A DNA stretch of 64,000 nt from assembly GCF_000934605.2 (NCBI RefSeq), contig NZ_CP010897.2, positions 5,146,001 to 5,210,000 of the forward strand, read 5' to 3'. Made by a program: the position numbers and the translations under genes. Source of the stretch: Pandoraea vervacti (GTDB taxonomy: Bacteria > Pseudomonadota > Gammaproteobacteria > Burkholderiales > Burkholderiaceae). Under the pieces are notes generated by a model. The model was not told where the DNA came from. It was given only the letters and a program-made list of their open reading frames with translations, and ran no database searches. Below are positions 16,710-25,538 of this stretch, piece by piece; position 1 is the stretch's first letter, and each line of letters begins with the position of its first letter.

Positions 16710-19217
16710 ATGCTTGAACGTCTGGCACTGGGCTTTCGCCAACGCATGCCGCTCATGCTTCAGACCGAGGCCGCCGAGTGCGGGCTTGCCTGTCTGGGCA
16801 TGATCGCCGGCTACCACGGTCACGAGACGGATCTGGCGACGCTTCGTGGGCGCTTTCCGGTCTCGCTCAAAGGGCTCACGCTCGGGGCGCTCGTGCAACT
16901 CGCCGCGCGCATGGAACTGGCGTCGCGCCCGGTCAAACTCGACATCGACGCGCTGTCCAAACTGCGCCTGCCGTGCATTCTGCATTGGGAGTTCAATCAC
17001 TTCGTGGTCTTGCGCGAAGTGAGCAGCCGCACGGTCACGATCTTCGATCCGGCGATGGGCATTCGGAAATGCTCGTTCGACGAGATCTCGCGAAGTTTCA
17101 CGGGCGTGGCGCTGGAGCTGTGGCCCACGGCCCAATTCTCTCCGCTGCGCGAGCGGCGCCCTGTGCGCTTGCAGCGACTGATCGGGCGCATCACGGGGCT
17201 CGGCGCGTCCATTGCGCACGTGGTCACGCTGGCGCTGGTGCTCGAAGTCCTGATGGTGCTGCAGCCGTTCCTCATGCAGTGGGTGATCGATCACGTGCTG
17301 CCCAGCGCGGATCTGGACCTGCTCACGACGCTCGCCATCGGGTTCACGCTGCTATTGCTGATGCAACAGGTGACTACCGTGGCGCGTGGCTGGGTGCTGA
17401 TGTTTCTGGGCACGACGTTGAGCCTGCAATGGCGCAGCAACGTCTTCATGCATTTGCTGCGCCTGCCTGTGACCTATTTCGAGAAGCGGCACTTGGGCGA
17501 CGTGGTCTCGCGCTTCGGGGCGATCGACGCCATCCAGCGCACGCTCACGACCTCGTTTCTCGAAGCGATGCTTGACGGCCTGGTCATGAGCATCACGCTC
17601 GCCATGATGTTCGTCTTCAGCGCGCCGCTCGCGTGGATTGCCGTGGGCACGATGGCGCTCTACGCGTTTGGCCGATGGCTGTGGTTCGTGCCGCTGCGCG
17701 ATGCGACCGAAGCCCAGATCGTGCACACCGCGAAGCAGCAGACGCACTTTCTCGAAACGGTACGCGGCGTCAAGACCATCAAGCTCTTCCGTCAGCAGGA
17801 CGAACGACGCTCGCGCTGGCTCACGCTGCTCGTCAACCAGATCAACGCGGACCTGACGATCCAGAAAATGGCGCTCGGTTACCGGGCGCTCAGTGGGGTG
17901 CTGTTCGGTCTCGAGACGATCATCATCATCTGGCTCGGCGCCCGGTTCGTGCTTGGGGGCACGTTTACCGTGGGCGCGCTGATCGCGTTCATGGCGTTCA
18001 AGTTGATGTTCGACACGCGTGTGAGTGCGTTGCTCGACAAATGGGTGGACGTCAAGATGATGCAATTGCAGGGCGAGCGTCTGGCGGACATCGTGCTGCA
18101 TGCGCCCGAGCCCGCGTCGCCCGCGACCTGGCGAGATGCGGCCGAGCTGAGCGACACGCCGTCGGTGCCGGTCATCGAGGTGCGCAATCTTCGTTTTCGT
18201 TACAGCGAGCACGAGCCCTACGTGCTGGACGGCGTGAACTTCCGCATCGAGGCGGGGGAATCGGTGGCGATCACCGGGGTTTCCGGCGGCGGCAAGTCCA
18301 CGCTCATCAACGTGCTGCTTGGCATTCTGCCTCCCACCGAGGGCGAGGTCTTGCTCGACGGGGTGCCGGTGGGGCACGTGGGGCTGGACAAACTTCGTCA
18401 GCTTGCCGGGACCGTGTTGCAGGACGACACGCTATTCGCAGGCACCATCGCCGAGAACATCAGCTTTTTCGACCCGCATGCCGACCTTTCGTGGGTGGGC
18501 GAATGCGCGCATGTGGCGGCCATACACGACGACATTGCGGCGATGCCGATGGGGTATAACACGCTCGTCGGCGACATGGGCACGGTGCTCTCCGGCGGAC
18601 AGAAGCAGCGCGTGCTGCTCGCGCGTGCGCTCTACAAGCGGCCCAGCGTGCTGTTTCTGGACGAGGCGACGAGTCATCTCGACGTCGAACGGGAAAGGGA
18701 AGTGAACGCCGCCATCGCCACGCTGCCAATCACTCGCGTGATCGTCGCGCATCGCCCGGAGACGATCGTCACCGCGTCGCGCGAACTGATGCTCGCCGCC
18801 GGGCGCATCGTGCGCGATGTCCGGCATGCAGAAACGACGCGGCGTTCGGGGGGTGGGGGTAACGGTGGTGGAGCGGGTGGCGGGGATGCAGTAGGTGTCT
18901 CAGGGGTCGTGGGTGCTGTGGGTGCTGTGGGTGCTGTGGGTGCTGTGGGTGCTGTGGGTGCTGTGGGTGCTGTGGGTGCTGTGGGTGCTGTGGGTGCCGT
19001 CGATTCCGTGGATGCCTCGGGTGCCGTGGGTGGCGCGCATGTCGCGGGTGAGACGGGGCCGGCGGGAACGGTGGGTGTCACGGTTTCAGCTGCTGTGGTG
19101 GAGGCTGTGGACTCAGTCGGTGCGACAGGTGTGGTGGAAGTCGCGGGTTCAGTTGACGCGACAGGTGTGGTCGAAGCAGTGGGCACAATTGATGCGGCGG
19201 GTGCGGCGTCAGCATGA
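16710..19217 (+). CDS. Peptidase-containing ABC transporter (C39 peptidase, TM domain, NBD) with repetitive tail
   Basis: It should cleave double-glycine leaders and export the cores. The C39 domain has all catalytic residues: Cys24 (QTEAAECGLACLGM), His97 (HWEFNHFVVL) and Asp113 (FDPAMG). The six-helix domain spans about residues 160-440. The NBD has Walker A GVSGGGKST (about 523-531), signature LSGGQKQR (about 627) and Walker B VLFLDEAT (about 650). After the NBD an unusual tail of about 120 residues begins with a Gly run. It contains ten VGA units (residues 734-763) encoded by a 9-bp DNA repeat, then more Val/Ala/Gly/Asp sequence. Usual family length is around 700 residues, against 835 here. 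Its stop overlaps the next gene's start (ATGA). Confidence 0.93.
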   Translation: MLERLALGFRQRMPLMLQTEAAECGLACLGMIAGYHGHETDLATLRGRFPVSLKGLTLGALVQLAARMELASRPVKLDIDALSKLRLPCILHWEFNHFVVLREVSSRTVTIFDPAMGIRKCSFDEISRSFTGVALELWPTAQFSPLRERRPVRLQRLIGRITGLGASIAHVVTLALVLEVLMVLQPFLMQWVIDHVLPSADLDLLTTLAIGFTLLLLMQQVTTVARGWVLMFLGTTLSLQWRSNVFMHLLRLPVTYFEKRHLGDVVSRFGAIDAIQRTLTTSFLEAMLDGLVMSITLAMMFVFSAPLAWIAVGTMALYAFGRWLWFVPLRDATEAQIVHTAKQQTHFLETVRGVKTIKLFRQQDERRSRWLTLLVNQINADLTIQKMALGYRALSGVLFGLETIIIIWLGARFVLGGTFTVGALIAFMAFKLMFDTRVSALLDKWVDVKMMQLQGERLADIVLHAPEPASPATWRDAAELSDTPSVPVIEVRNLRFRYSEHEPYVLDGVNFRIEAGESVAITGVSGGGKSTLINVLLGILPPTEGEVLLDGVPVGHVGLDKLRQLAGTVLQDDTLFAGTIAENISFFDPHADLSWVGECAHVAAIHDDIAAMPMGYNTLVGDMGTVLSGGQKQRVLLARALYKRPSVLFLDEATSHLDVEREREVNAAIATLPITRVIVAHRPETIVTASRELMLAAGRIVRDVRHAETTRRSGGGGNGGGAGGGDAVGVSGVVGAVGAVGAVGAVGAVGAVGAVGAVGAVGAVDSVDASGAVGGAHVAGETGPAGTVGVTVSAAVVEAVDSVGATGVVEVAGSVDATGVVEAVGTIDAAGAASA
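18909..18998 (+). repeat. Ten tandem 9-bp repeats inside the exporter gene
   Basis: Nine perfect copies of GTGGGTGCT from 18909 to 18989 and a tenth copy with one change (GTGGGTGCC). The unit is in frame and encodes Val-Gly-Ala. Because the unit is a multiple of three, copy-number change would lengthen or shorten the tail without breaking the frame. Confidence 0.97.
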
Positions 19218-20833
19218 ACCTCGTGCAACGCCTCGTCGCGCGCGTGCGGCTAGACCCGACATCATCGTCACGGACTCCCGCACCTTCGGCACCTTTCGCG
19301 CCCTCCTTGCCTTTGATACCTGCTGCGCCTGCGGTGCCCATGGCGTCTTTCGTATTGCGCACTCGGCACCTGCTGCCTGCCCTGCTTGCACTGGGCGCGG
19401 CGCTCTTCTCTCCGACAGCCGCTGGCTGGGGCTGGAACGACCCGCTGCACACGATGGTGCCGCCCCCTCCGGCTGCGCTGGATACGCCTTCGTGGCAAGC
19501 GTCGGTTGCTTCAGCGGCGTTGGCGTCATCGACCTCGTCGCCAGTGGCAGCGAATACGCTCGCCAGCACGGACGCGCCGCTTTCCTTGCCGGATGCCGTC
19601 GCCATGGCCCTGACCACGGACCCTCGGACGCGGCAGGCGTGGGCAGAGATACAGGGCAGGCAGGCGCGTTTGGGCGTGGCGCGCTCGGCCTACCTGCCCA
19701 ACGTGACGGCGACCGGCAGTGTCGCGCGGGTCGGTCAGCGTGTGACTTACGATGATTCGCCGGAATTCGATTCGTCGCTGAACAGCCGCAGCACGGACAT
19801 TGCGCTGAATCTAACGTGGGTGCTGTACGACTTCGGCCAGCGCTCGGCGACCGTCACGCGCGATACGGCGCTGGTCAATGCTGCCGTTTCGTCCAGGAAT
19901 GCGAGCTTGCAGACGGTTTTTCTCGACACGGTGAAGGCTTACTACGAGGCGCAGGCGCGTCGTAGCGTGTTGCGCTCGGCACGCGAAGCCGAGCGAATCG
20001 CGCGTGAGAGTTTCGATGCCGCTGCGGCGCGTCTGACCGCGGGAATCGGCGCACGCGCGGACCAGCTTCAGGCGGAGACGACATGGTCGCGCATGCGTCT
20101 GGCGACGTTGCAGGCCGAGAGTGCGGCGCGTCTGGCGATCGGTGAGCTTGCGCTGGCCATCGGCGCACGCGCGGACGCCGCGCTGACGCTAACGCCACTG
20201 CCGCCATTGGGCAGCGAGACACTCGACGAGCGGCGTGCAGTTGGCCCGATGCTCGACCAGGCGCTGGCGCAGCATCCGGATGTGCTTGCCGCGCAAGCCG
20301 AGCTGGAGGCCGCGCAGGCCAATGTCGACGTCATGCAAAGTCAGGGACGCCCAACGATCTCGCTGACCGCGTGGGCGGACCGGGGCGACACGCCGATCAC
20401 GCAGGTCACGACGCGTCAGGTGATCAACAACCGGAGCGTCGGGATTCAGATCTCGATTCCGCTGTTCGAAGGCTTCTCGCGTCAATATCGCGTGCGCGAC
20501 GCGCAGTCGGAAGTGGACCGACGCCGCGAGACGCTCAATCTGGTGAAGCGCCGGATTGCAGCGGATGTCTGGCGTCACTACGAGGTGTTTTCATCGAGCG
20601 CCGACACATTGCAGTTGGCGGGAACGCTGGTGACGCGCGCACGCGAAACGACCGATGTCGCACTCGGGCGATACAAGGCAGGCGTGGGCACCTTGCTGGA
20701 ATTGCTCAAGGCGCAGAACGATCTGACCGATGCCGAACAGCAGCACATCGCGGCGTACACGGCGTTGCACACGGCGCGCTTGCAACTGGCGGCGGATGTC
20801 GGGAGGCTGTCGGTGGAGGCGTTGCGGCGGTGA
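19214..20833 (+). CDS. TolC-like outer-membrane channel of the peptide exporter
   Basis: A 539-residue outer membrane efflux protein that completes the type I system. A signal peptide (hydrophobic core LLPALLALGAALFSPTAAG) is followed by two repeated OEP domains with long amphipathic helices (LPDAVAMALTTDPRTRQAW, ...LLELLKAQNDLTDAEQ). The ATG at 19214 overlaps the transporter's TGA, which suggests coupling, but places 42 residues before the signal peptide. ATG 19340, directly at the signal peptide (MASFVLRTRHLLPALL), may be the true start. A strong terminator follows. Confidence 0.9.
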   Translation: MNLVQRLVARVRLDPTSSSRTPAPSAPFAPSLPLIPAAPAVPMASFVLRTRHLLPALLALGAALFSPTAAGWGWNDPLHTMVPPPPAALDTPSWQASVASAALASSTSSPVAANTLASTDAPLSLPDAVAMALTTDPRTRQAWAEIQGRQARLGVARSAYLPNVTATGSVARVGQRVTYDDSPEFDSSLNSRSTDIALNLTWVLYDFGQRSATVTRDTALVNAAVSSRNASLQTVFLDTVKAYYEAQARRSVLRSAREAERIARESFDAAAARLTAGIGARADQLQAETTWSRMRLATLQAESAARLAIGELALAIGARADAALTLTPLPPLGSETLDERRAVGPMLDQALAQHPDVLAAQAELEAAQANVDVMQSQGRPTISLTAWADRGDTPITQVTTRQVINNRSVGIQISIPLFEGFSRQYRVRDAQSEVDRRRETLNLVKRRIAADVWRHYEVFSSSADTLQLAGTLVTRARETTDVALGRYKAGVGTLLELLKAQNDLTDAEQQHIAAYTALHTARLQLAADVGRLSVEALRR

Positions 20834-20872
20834 GTTGGGGTGATTGCGAACGTGCCGGCGGTTTTAGAAACG

Positions 20873-20910
20873 CAAAGGGGTCACGTGGAAACCACGTAAC
20901 CCCTTTGTTT
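20873..20910 (+). terminator. Rho-independent terminator after the TolC-like gene
   Basis: Arms CAAAGGGGT(C)ACGTGG and CCACGT(A)ACCCCTTTG with an AAA loop and one internal mismatch, followed by TTT. It ends the export operon 40 bp after its last stop and closely matches the hairpin after mhpC (10786-10829). Confidence 0.8.
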
Positions 20911-20913
20911 ATT

Positions 20914-20989
<76 letters not shown>

Positions 20990-21128
20990 GAAGTCGTGTA
21001 TTGTAACCGATTCACCGGTTACTGCGACTACCTGTTGGTGCGAAATATTGGTGTGACGTCATCCGCTTTGGCTGTGTCCCGACGCAAGGCCTCGAAAAGC
21101 ATCGCGCGAACACCGCCTTCGCTTCGAC

Positions 21129-21587
21129 TTACTTCACCACCTTCAAGCGAGCACGTCCAGCGTTGCCGCCAGCCGCGCCGTTACCGCCCGGGCGGGTCGG
21201 ATCCGGATCGTCTTCCCCCGTTTCCTGCACCGACGGCACCGCTTCCAACTCGGGACTCTCATCCGCAGACGCCTGCTTGTCGACCGGGAACGCCATCCCC
21301 TGGCCGTTCTCGCGAGCGTAAATCGCCAGCACGTTCGGTACCTGCACTTCCACCTTCTGTGAGATACCGCCGAAGCGAGCGCTGAATTCGATCCAGTCGT
21401 TGCCCATCTGCAATCCGCTCGTGGCGTCGAAGCTGATGTTCAGCACAATCTCGCCATCTTTCACAAACTCGCGCGGAACGCGCGTCTTGGCATCGACATG
21501 CACGGCCAGGTACGGCGTGTAACCGTTGTCGGTACACCACTCGTACAGCGCGCGCAGTAAATAAGGCTTCGTAGACGTTTCAGGCAT
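21129..21587 (-). CDS. sspB: ClpXP specificity-enhancing factor SspB
   Basis: An adaptor that delivers ssrA-tagged proteins to ClpXP. The folded domain is recognisable (STKPYLLRALYEWCTDNGYTPYLAV, then VLNISFDATSGLQMGNDWIEFSARFGG, then NVLAIYARENGQGM). It is followed by an acidic disordered tail and a basic C-terminus (GRARLKVVK) that serves as the ClpX-binding module. I placed the start at ATG 21587. An in-frame GTG at 21608 would add seven residues. It lies 76 bp downstream of sspA, the classic sspAB pair. Confidence 0.9.
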   Translation of the reverse strand: MPETSTKPYLLRALYEWCTDNGYTPYLAVHVDAKTRVPREFVKDGEIVLNISFDATSGLQMGNDWIEFSARFGGISQKVEVQVPNVLAIYARENGQGMAFPVDKQASADESPELEAVPSVQETGEDDPDPTRPGGNGAAGGNAGRARLKVVK

Positions 21588-21663
21588 ATGACCAACGTAT
21601 CCCGCCACGAAACCCGCCCGTCACCCTCGACAGGCCGGCCTCACCGGCGGGCAAATCAACCCA

Positions 21664-22275
21664 TTAGCGACGCATGACCTTTTCGGACGGCGTCAGTGCT
21701 TCAATGTAAGCCGGACGGCTGAAAATCCGCTCGGCATACTTCATCAACGGCGCAGCATTCTTCGACAACTCAATGCCGTAGTGATCCAGACGCCACAACA
21801 ACGGCGCAATCGCCACGTCGAGCATCGAAAACTCTTCGCCCAACATGTACTTGTTCTTCACAAAGATCGGCGCCAACTGCGTCAGACGATCACGAATCGA
21901 CAGACGTGCCTTCTCGTGATTCTTCTCCGCAGCCTTGCCCTTCTCGTTTTCGAGCGCGCTCACGTGAACGAACAACTCTTTCTCGAAATTGAACAGGAAC
22001 AGACGCGCCCGCGCACGCTGCACCGGGTCGGCCGGCATCAGCTGCGGATGCGGGAAACGTTCGTCAATGTACTCATTGATGATGTTCGATTCGTACAGAA
22101 TCAGATCGCGCTCGACAAGAATCGGCACCTGACCGTACGGGTTCATCACCGCAATGTCTTCCGGCTTGTTGAACAGATCGACGTCACGGATTTCGAAATC
22201 CATGCCTTTTTCGAACAGAACCAGCCGGCAACGCTGGGAGAAGGGGCACGTCGTGCCCGAGTACAAAACCATCAT
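21664..22275 (-). CDS. sspA: Stringent starvation protein A
   Basis: A GST-fold RNA polymerase-associated protein of 203 residues. The thioredoxin-like domain starts MMVLYSGTTCPFSQRCRLVL and includes the cis-Pro loop NPYGQVPILVERDLILYES and NIINEYIDERFPHP. The helical domain follows with MLGEEFSMLDVAIAPLLWRL. It is known to bind RNA polymerase during stress. It heads an sspA-sspB unit, itself downstream of petABC but separated from it by a strong hairpin. Confidence 0.92.
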   Translation of the reverse strand: MMVLYSGTTCPFSQRCRLVLFEKGMDFEIRDVDLFNKPEDIAVMNPYGQVPILVERDLILYESNIINEYIDERFPHPQLMPADPVQRARARLFLFNFEKELFVHVSALENEKGKAAEKNHEKARLSIRDRLTQLAPIFVKNKYMLGEEFSMLDVAIAPLLWRLDHYGIELSKNAAPLMKYAERIFSRPAYIEALTPSEKVMRR

Positions 22276-22288
22276 AGCGCGTCTTCCT

Positions 22289-22343
22289 TAAAAACCAACG
22301 GGGCCGGGGCGGGAAACCGACGCTTCCCGAGCCCTGGCCCCGT
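22289..22343 (-). terminator. Hairpin terminator between petC and sspA
   Basis: Reading the minus strand, a long stem (ACGGGGCCAGGGC pairing with GCCCCGGCCCCGT, one mismatch) with an inner GGGAA/TTCCC stem is followed by TTTTTAAGG. It starts 16 bp after the petC stop and would end petABC transcription before sspA. Confidence 0.75.
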
Positions 22344-22358
22344 CGTACAGACGTTATT

Positions 22359-23078
22359 TTACTTCACGTCCTTCCAATAGGCCGAATTCAGGCGCCAGGC
22401 AAGTACCGTAAAGAGTCCCAGGAACAACAAAACCCATACGCCCAACTGCCGACGCGTGCGCTGCGCCGGTTCCGACATCCAATCCAGATAAGATACCAAA
22501 TCCGCCATGGCAGAATCAAATTCCACTGGCTTCATCGTCCCCTGAGTGATTTGCACGAACTGCGCCGGGCCATGCTCCCCGCCCTGCGCATGCTTCAGAC
22601 CCCGCTGCCCCTGCAACTGCCAGAACGGGTTCGGCATGCCCACATTGGGAAACGCCAGATTGTTCCAGCCGGTCGGACGCGCGTCGTCCCGGTAGAAGGT
22701 ACGCAAGTATGTGTACAGCCAGTCCGTGCCGCGGGCCCGCGCCTCGACCGACAGGTCAGGCGGGGCGGAGCCGAACCACTCCTTGGCGTCTGCCGTGCGC
22801 ATAGCCACGGTCATGGTCTCGCCGATCTTGTCGGTCGTGAAGAGCAGATTGTTCTTGATCTCCGCTTCCGACAGCCCCAGATCCTTGAGGCGCGAATACC
22901 GCATCGATGCCGCCGAATGGCAGTTCAGGCAGTAGTTCACGAACAGCTTGGCGCCGCGTTGCAGCGACGCCAGATCGTCGATCCGGCTGGGCGCCGTGTC
23001 CAGCGCACCGCCCTCTTCGGCCAAGGCCGGCGCCGCGAAGCCACTCAGGAGCGCCAGGATAAGCAACAGTTTTCTCAT
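22359..23078 (-). CDS. petC: Ubiquinol-cytochrome c reductase, cytochrome c1
   Basis: The haem c subunit of the bc1 complex, passing electrons from the Rieske centre to soluble cytochrome c. The 239 residues contain a signal peptide (MRKLLLILALLSGFAAPALA), the haem-binding CLNCHSAASMRYSRL (CxxCH) and a C-terminal membrane anchor (GVWVLLFLGLFTVLAWRL) ahead of a short basic end. It is last in petABC, 31 bp after petB. Confidence 0.95.
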   Translation of the reverse strand: MRKLLLILALLSGFAAPALAEEGGALDTAPSRIDDLASLQRGAKLFVNYCLNCHSAASMRYSRLKDLGLSEAEIKNNLLFTTDKIGETMTVAMRTADAKEWFGSAPPDLSVEARARGTDWLYTYLRTFYRDDARPTGWNNLAFPNVGMPNPFWQLQGQRGLKHAQGGEHGPAQFVQITQGTMKPVEFDSAMADLVSYLDWMSEPAQRTRRQLGVWVLLFLGLFTVLAWRLNSAYWKDVK

Positions 23079-23109
23079 CTTGATATTCCTAGTCGTCGTT
23101 TGAGTGCGC

Positions 23110-24495
23110 TCAATGCGCCGCGAAAGTCACGCGATCCGGCACCGGCTTGAACGTGCCGCGCTTGCTCCACAGCGGCATCAGCCAGAAGAATCCGAAGTAA
23201 TACAGCGCGCCGATCTGCGAAATGGCGGTCTTCACGGGCGTCGGCTCCTGAATTCCCAGATAGCCCAGCACCGCGAAAACGACGACGAGAATACCCAGCA
23301 ACACCTTGTGGAAACCCGGACGGTAACGGATCGACTTCACCGGGCTATGGTCCAGCCACGGCAGGAAGAACAGCGTTACCACCGCGCCGCCCATCACCAC
23401 CACGCCCCAGAACTTGGCTTCCGTCAGGAACATGAACAGCAGCAGCAGAACCACGCCGCCGGACGCCGCCACCTTGGTCGTCACCGCAGCACGGCCCTTG
23501 ATCCACCAGACCGCCGCGACCAGCACCGCTACGCCCATGAGCAGATGCTTGAAATCGTCGGTCGTGGCGCGCAGCATCGAGTAGAACGGCGTGAAATACC
23601 AGACCGGGGCGATGTGCGGCGGCGTCTTGAGCGGATCGGACGGAATGAAGTTATTCGCTTCGAGGAAGTAACCGCCCATCGTCGGCGCAAAGAACACGAT
23701 TGCCGAGAAGACCATCAGGAACACACCCACGCCCATGATGTCGTGCACGGTGTAATACGGATGGAACGGAATGCCGTCGAGCGGGCGGCCATTGGCGTCT
23801 TTCTTGTCCTTGATCTCGATGCCGTCCGGATTGTTCGACCCGACTTCGTGCAGCGCGATGATGTGCGCGACGATCAGGCCGATCAGCACCAGCGGGATCG
23901 CGATCACGTGGAACGCAAAGAAGCGGTTGAGCGTGGCGTCCGAGACAACGTAGTCGCCACGAATCCACAGCGACAGGTCCGGCCCGATGAACGGAATCGC
24001 CGAGAACAGGTTCACGATCACCTGCGCGCCCCAGTAGGACATCTGGCCCCACGGCAACAGATAGCCCATGAACGCTTCGGCCATCAGGCACAGGAAGATC
24101 AGACAGCCGAACACCCAAACGAGCTCGCGCGGCTTGCGATACGACCCGTACAGCAGCCCGCGGAACATGTGCAGATACACCACGACGAAGAACATCGAGG
24201 CGCCCGTCGAGTGCATGTAGCGGATGAGCCAGCCCCAGGGCACTTCGCGCATGATGTACTCGACCGACGCGAACGCGAGGTTGGCGTCGGGCTTGTAGTT
24301 CATCACCAGGAAGATGCCGGTGAGAATCTGGATCACCAGCACCAGCATGGCCAGCGAGCCGAAGAAGTACCAGAAATTGAAATTCTTGGGTGCGTAATAC
24401 TCGGAAGCGTGGTCCTTCCAGAGCTGTGTGAGCGGAAACCGGCGATCGATCCAGCCCAGCAAGCCCGTCGTGTCGACCTGTTTGTCGGCGGCCAT
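23110..24495 (-). CDS. petB: Ubiquinol-cytochrome c reductase, cytochrome b
   Basis: The integral membrane subunit (461 residues) holding haems bL and bH and both quinone sites. Conserved blocks are YYAPKNFNFWYFFGSLA, MREVPWGWLIRYMHSTGASM (first His of a haem pair), GYLLPWGQMSYWGAQVI (Qo region), FAFHVIAIPLVLIGLIVAHI and the PEWY-equivalent APVWYFTPFYSML. The last has PVWY in place of PEWY, a variant that would matter for Qo proton transfer. The gene starts two bases after petA stops. Confidence 0.94.
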   Translation of the reverse strand: MAADKQVDTTGLLGWIDRRFPLTQLWKDHASEYYAPKNFNFWYFFGSLAMLVLVIQILTGIFLVMNYKPDANLAFASVEYIMREVPWGWLIRYMHSTGASMFFVVVYLHMFRGLLYGSYRKPRELVWVFGCLIFLCLMAEAFMGYLLPWGQMSYWGAQVIVNLFSAIPFIGPDLSLWIRGDYVVSDATLNRFFAFHVIAIPLVLIGLIVAHIIALHEVGSNNPDGIEIKDKKDANGRPLDGIPFHPYYTVHDIMGVGVFLMVFSAIVFFAPTMGGYFLEANNFIPSDPLKTPPHIAPVWYFTPFYSMLRATTDDFKHLLMGVAVLVAAVWWIKGRAAVTTKVAASGGVVLLLLFMFLTEAKFWGVVVMGGAVVTLFFLPWLDHSPVKSIRYRPGFHKVLLGILVVVFAVLGYLGIQEPTPVKTAISQIGALYYFGFFWLMPLWSKRGTFKPVPDRVTFAAH

Positions 24496-24497
24496 GG

Positions 24498-25112
24498 TTA
24501 CGCTTCTCCTTTTTCGTCTTTACCGATCACGATCTTGGTGTCGCTCACGAACATGAAACGAGGAACGTCGAGATTCTTTGGCGCCGGCTTGTTCTTGAAG
24601 ACGCGACCGGACATATCGTAGGTCGAGCCGTGGCACGGGCACAGGAAGCCCGGATCGTTGCCGAGCGCAGGCAACGTCTTCGCCTGATAAGGCCCGGAAG
24701 GAATGCAGCCCAGGTGGGTGCAGACGCCCACCACCACCAGCAGGTCCTTATGCTCGACACGCGTACGAAACTCGTTCTTGGCGTAGTCGGGCATCGGATA
24801 GGAAAACGTTTCCTTGGAGTCCGGATCGGCCAGCTCGGCGGTCACTTTGGACAGCGAAGCCAATTCCTCCGGCGTGCGGCGTACGATCCACACGGGAAGG
24901 CCGCGCCAGGACACGGTCATCTTCTCGCCCGGCTTCAGGCCGCTGATGTCGGCTTCGACCGGCGCTCCGCCAGCCTTGGCGCGCTCTGAGGGTTCGAGGG
25001 AACTGACGAAAGGAACGAGTGTTGCAACGCCGCCTACGCCTCCAGCTACGGACGTTGCAATCAGCAGGTTCCGGCGGTTGCTGTCGACGGCACGTTTCTG
25101 ATTGTTACTCAT
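24498..25112 (-). CDS. petA: Ubiquinol-cytochrome c reductase, Rieske iron-sulfur subunit
   Basis: It carries the [2Fe-2S] cluster in CTHLGC and CPCHGSTYD (two Cys and two His ligands). The 204-residue protein begins with a twin-arginine signal-anchor (SNRRNLLIATSVAGGVGGVATL), so folding and cluster insertion precede Tat export. TatABC is encoded at 28137-29861. ATG 25112 is chosen. An in-frame GTG at 25124 would add four residues. It is first in petABC and is transcribed away from mscL. Confidence 0.95.
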   Translation of the reverse strand: MSNNQKRAVDSNRRNLLIATSVAGGVGGVATLVPFVSSLEPSERAKAGGAPVEADISGLKPGEKMTVSWRGLPVWIVRRTPEELASLSKVTAELADPDSKETFSYPMPDYAKNEFRTRVEHKDLLVVVGVCTHLGCIPSGPYQAKTLPALGNDPGFLCPCHGSTYDMSGRVFKNKPAPKNLDVPRFMFVSDTKIVIGKDEKGEA

Positions 25113-25538
25113 CACAAGCCCCACACGGTTGAATTTGTATTTCCGTCAACCTTAAATCATACGCGAGCGCAAATGCCTGAAACAACGGCAAAACGCCTCA
25201 GTCTCCTAGTGGTTTTCGCGTATTTTCAAAGGATTAACGTACCCTGCGGGTGGCTACCGCCCACCCGGGGTTTCGCTATTGGGATGCTGCACGAGAACCG
25301 CTATGATCGCCGCTTTCGTTGACGCGTGCACGACATTTAGTCATCATTTTCCCTGTCTCGCTCCGGTGACATCGTGCGCGGCCTGTGGCAATCGCGTGAC
25401 ATCGACGGTCGTTGATCGACGTTACCGATGCCGTCGCCCCGAGACCCGCATGAGAAAACCGGTCAATCAATGCCAATTCGAGAGGGCCGGTGCAGCCACG
25501 CTCCGCCCGGCCACTCACTAAAACAGCGGAGGAATGGC
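25113..25538. other. Divergent intergenic region between petA and mscL
   Basis: About 425 bases without a supportable gene. The petA-proximal part (25130-25260) is relatively AT-rich and should hold the petABC promoter. The mscL side carries a good GGAGGAA ribosome binding site at 25528-25534. I see no strong dyad or riboswitch. Confidence 0.4.

Noticed and set aside
18674..19228. A minus-strand frame with long Pro-Thr-Ala repeats opposite the exporter tail
   Set aside because: It is the mirror of the 9-bp tandem repeats in the real gene. The repeats explain its composition and there is no start signal.
23104..24621. A plus-strand frame opposite cytochrome b
   Set aside because: Its His/Arg/Gln-rich sequence is the complement of membrane-helix codons, and the minus-strand petB is clearly real.
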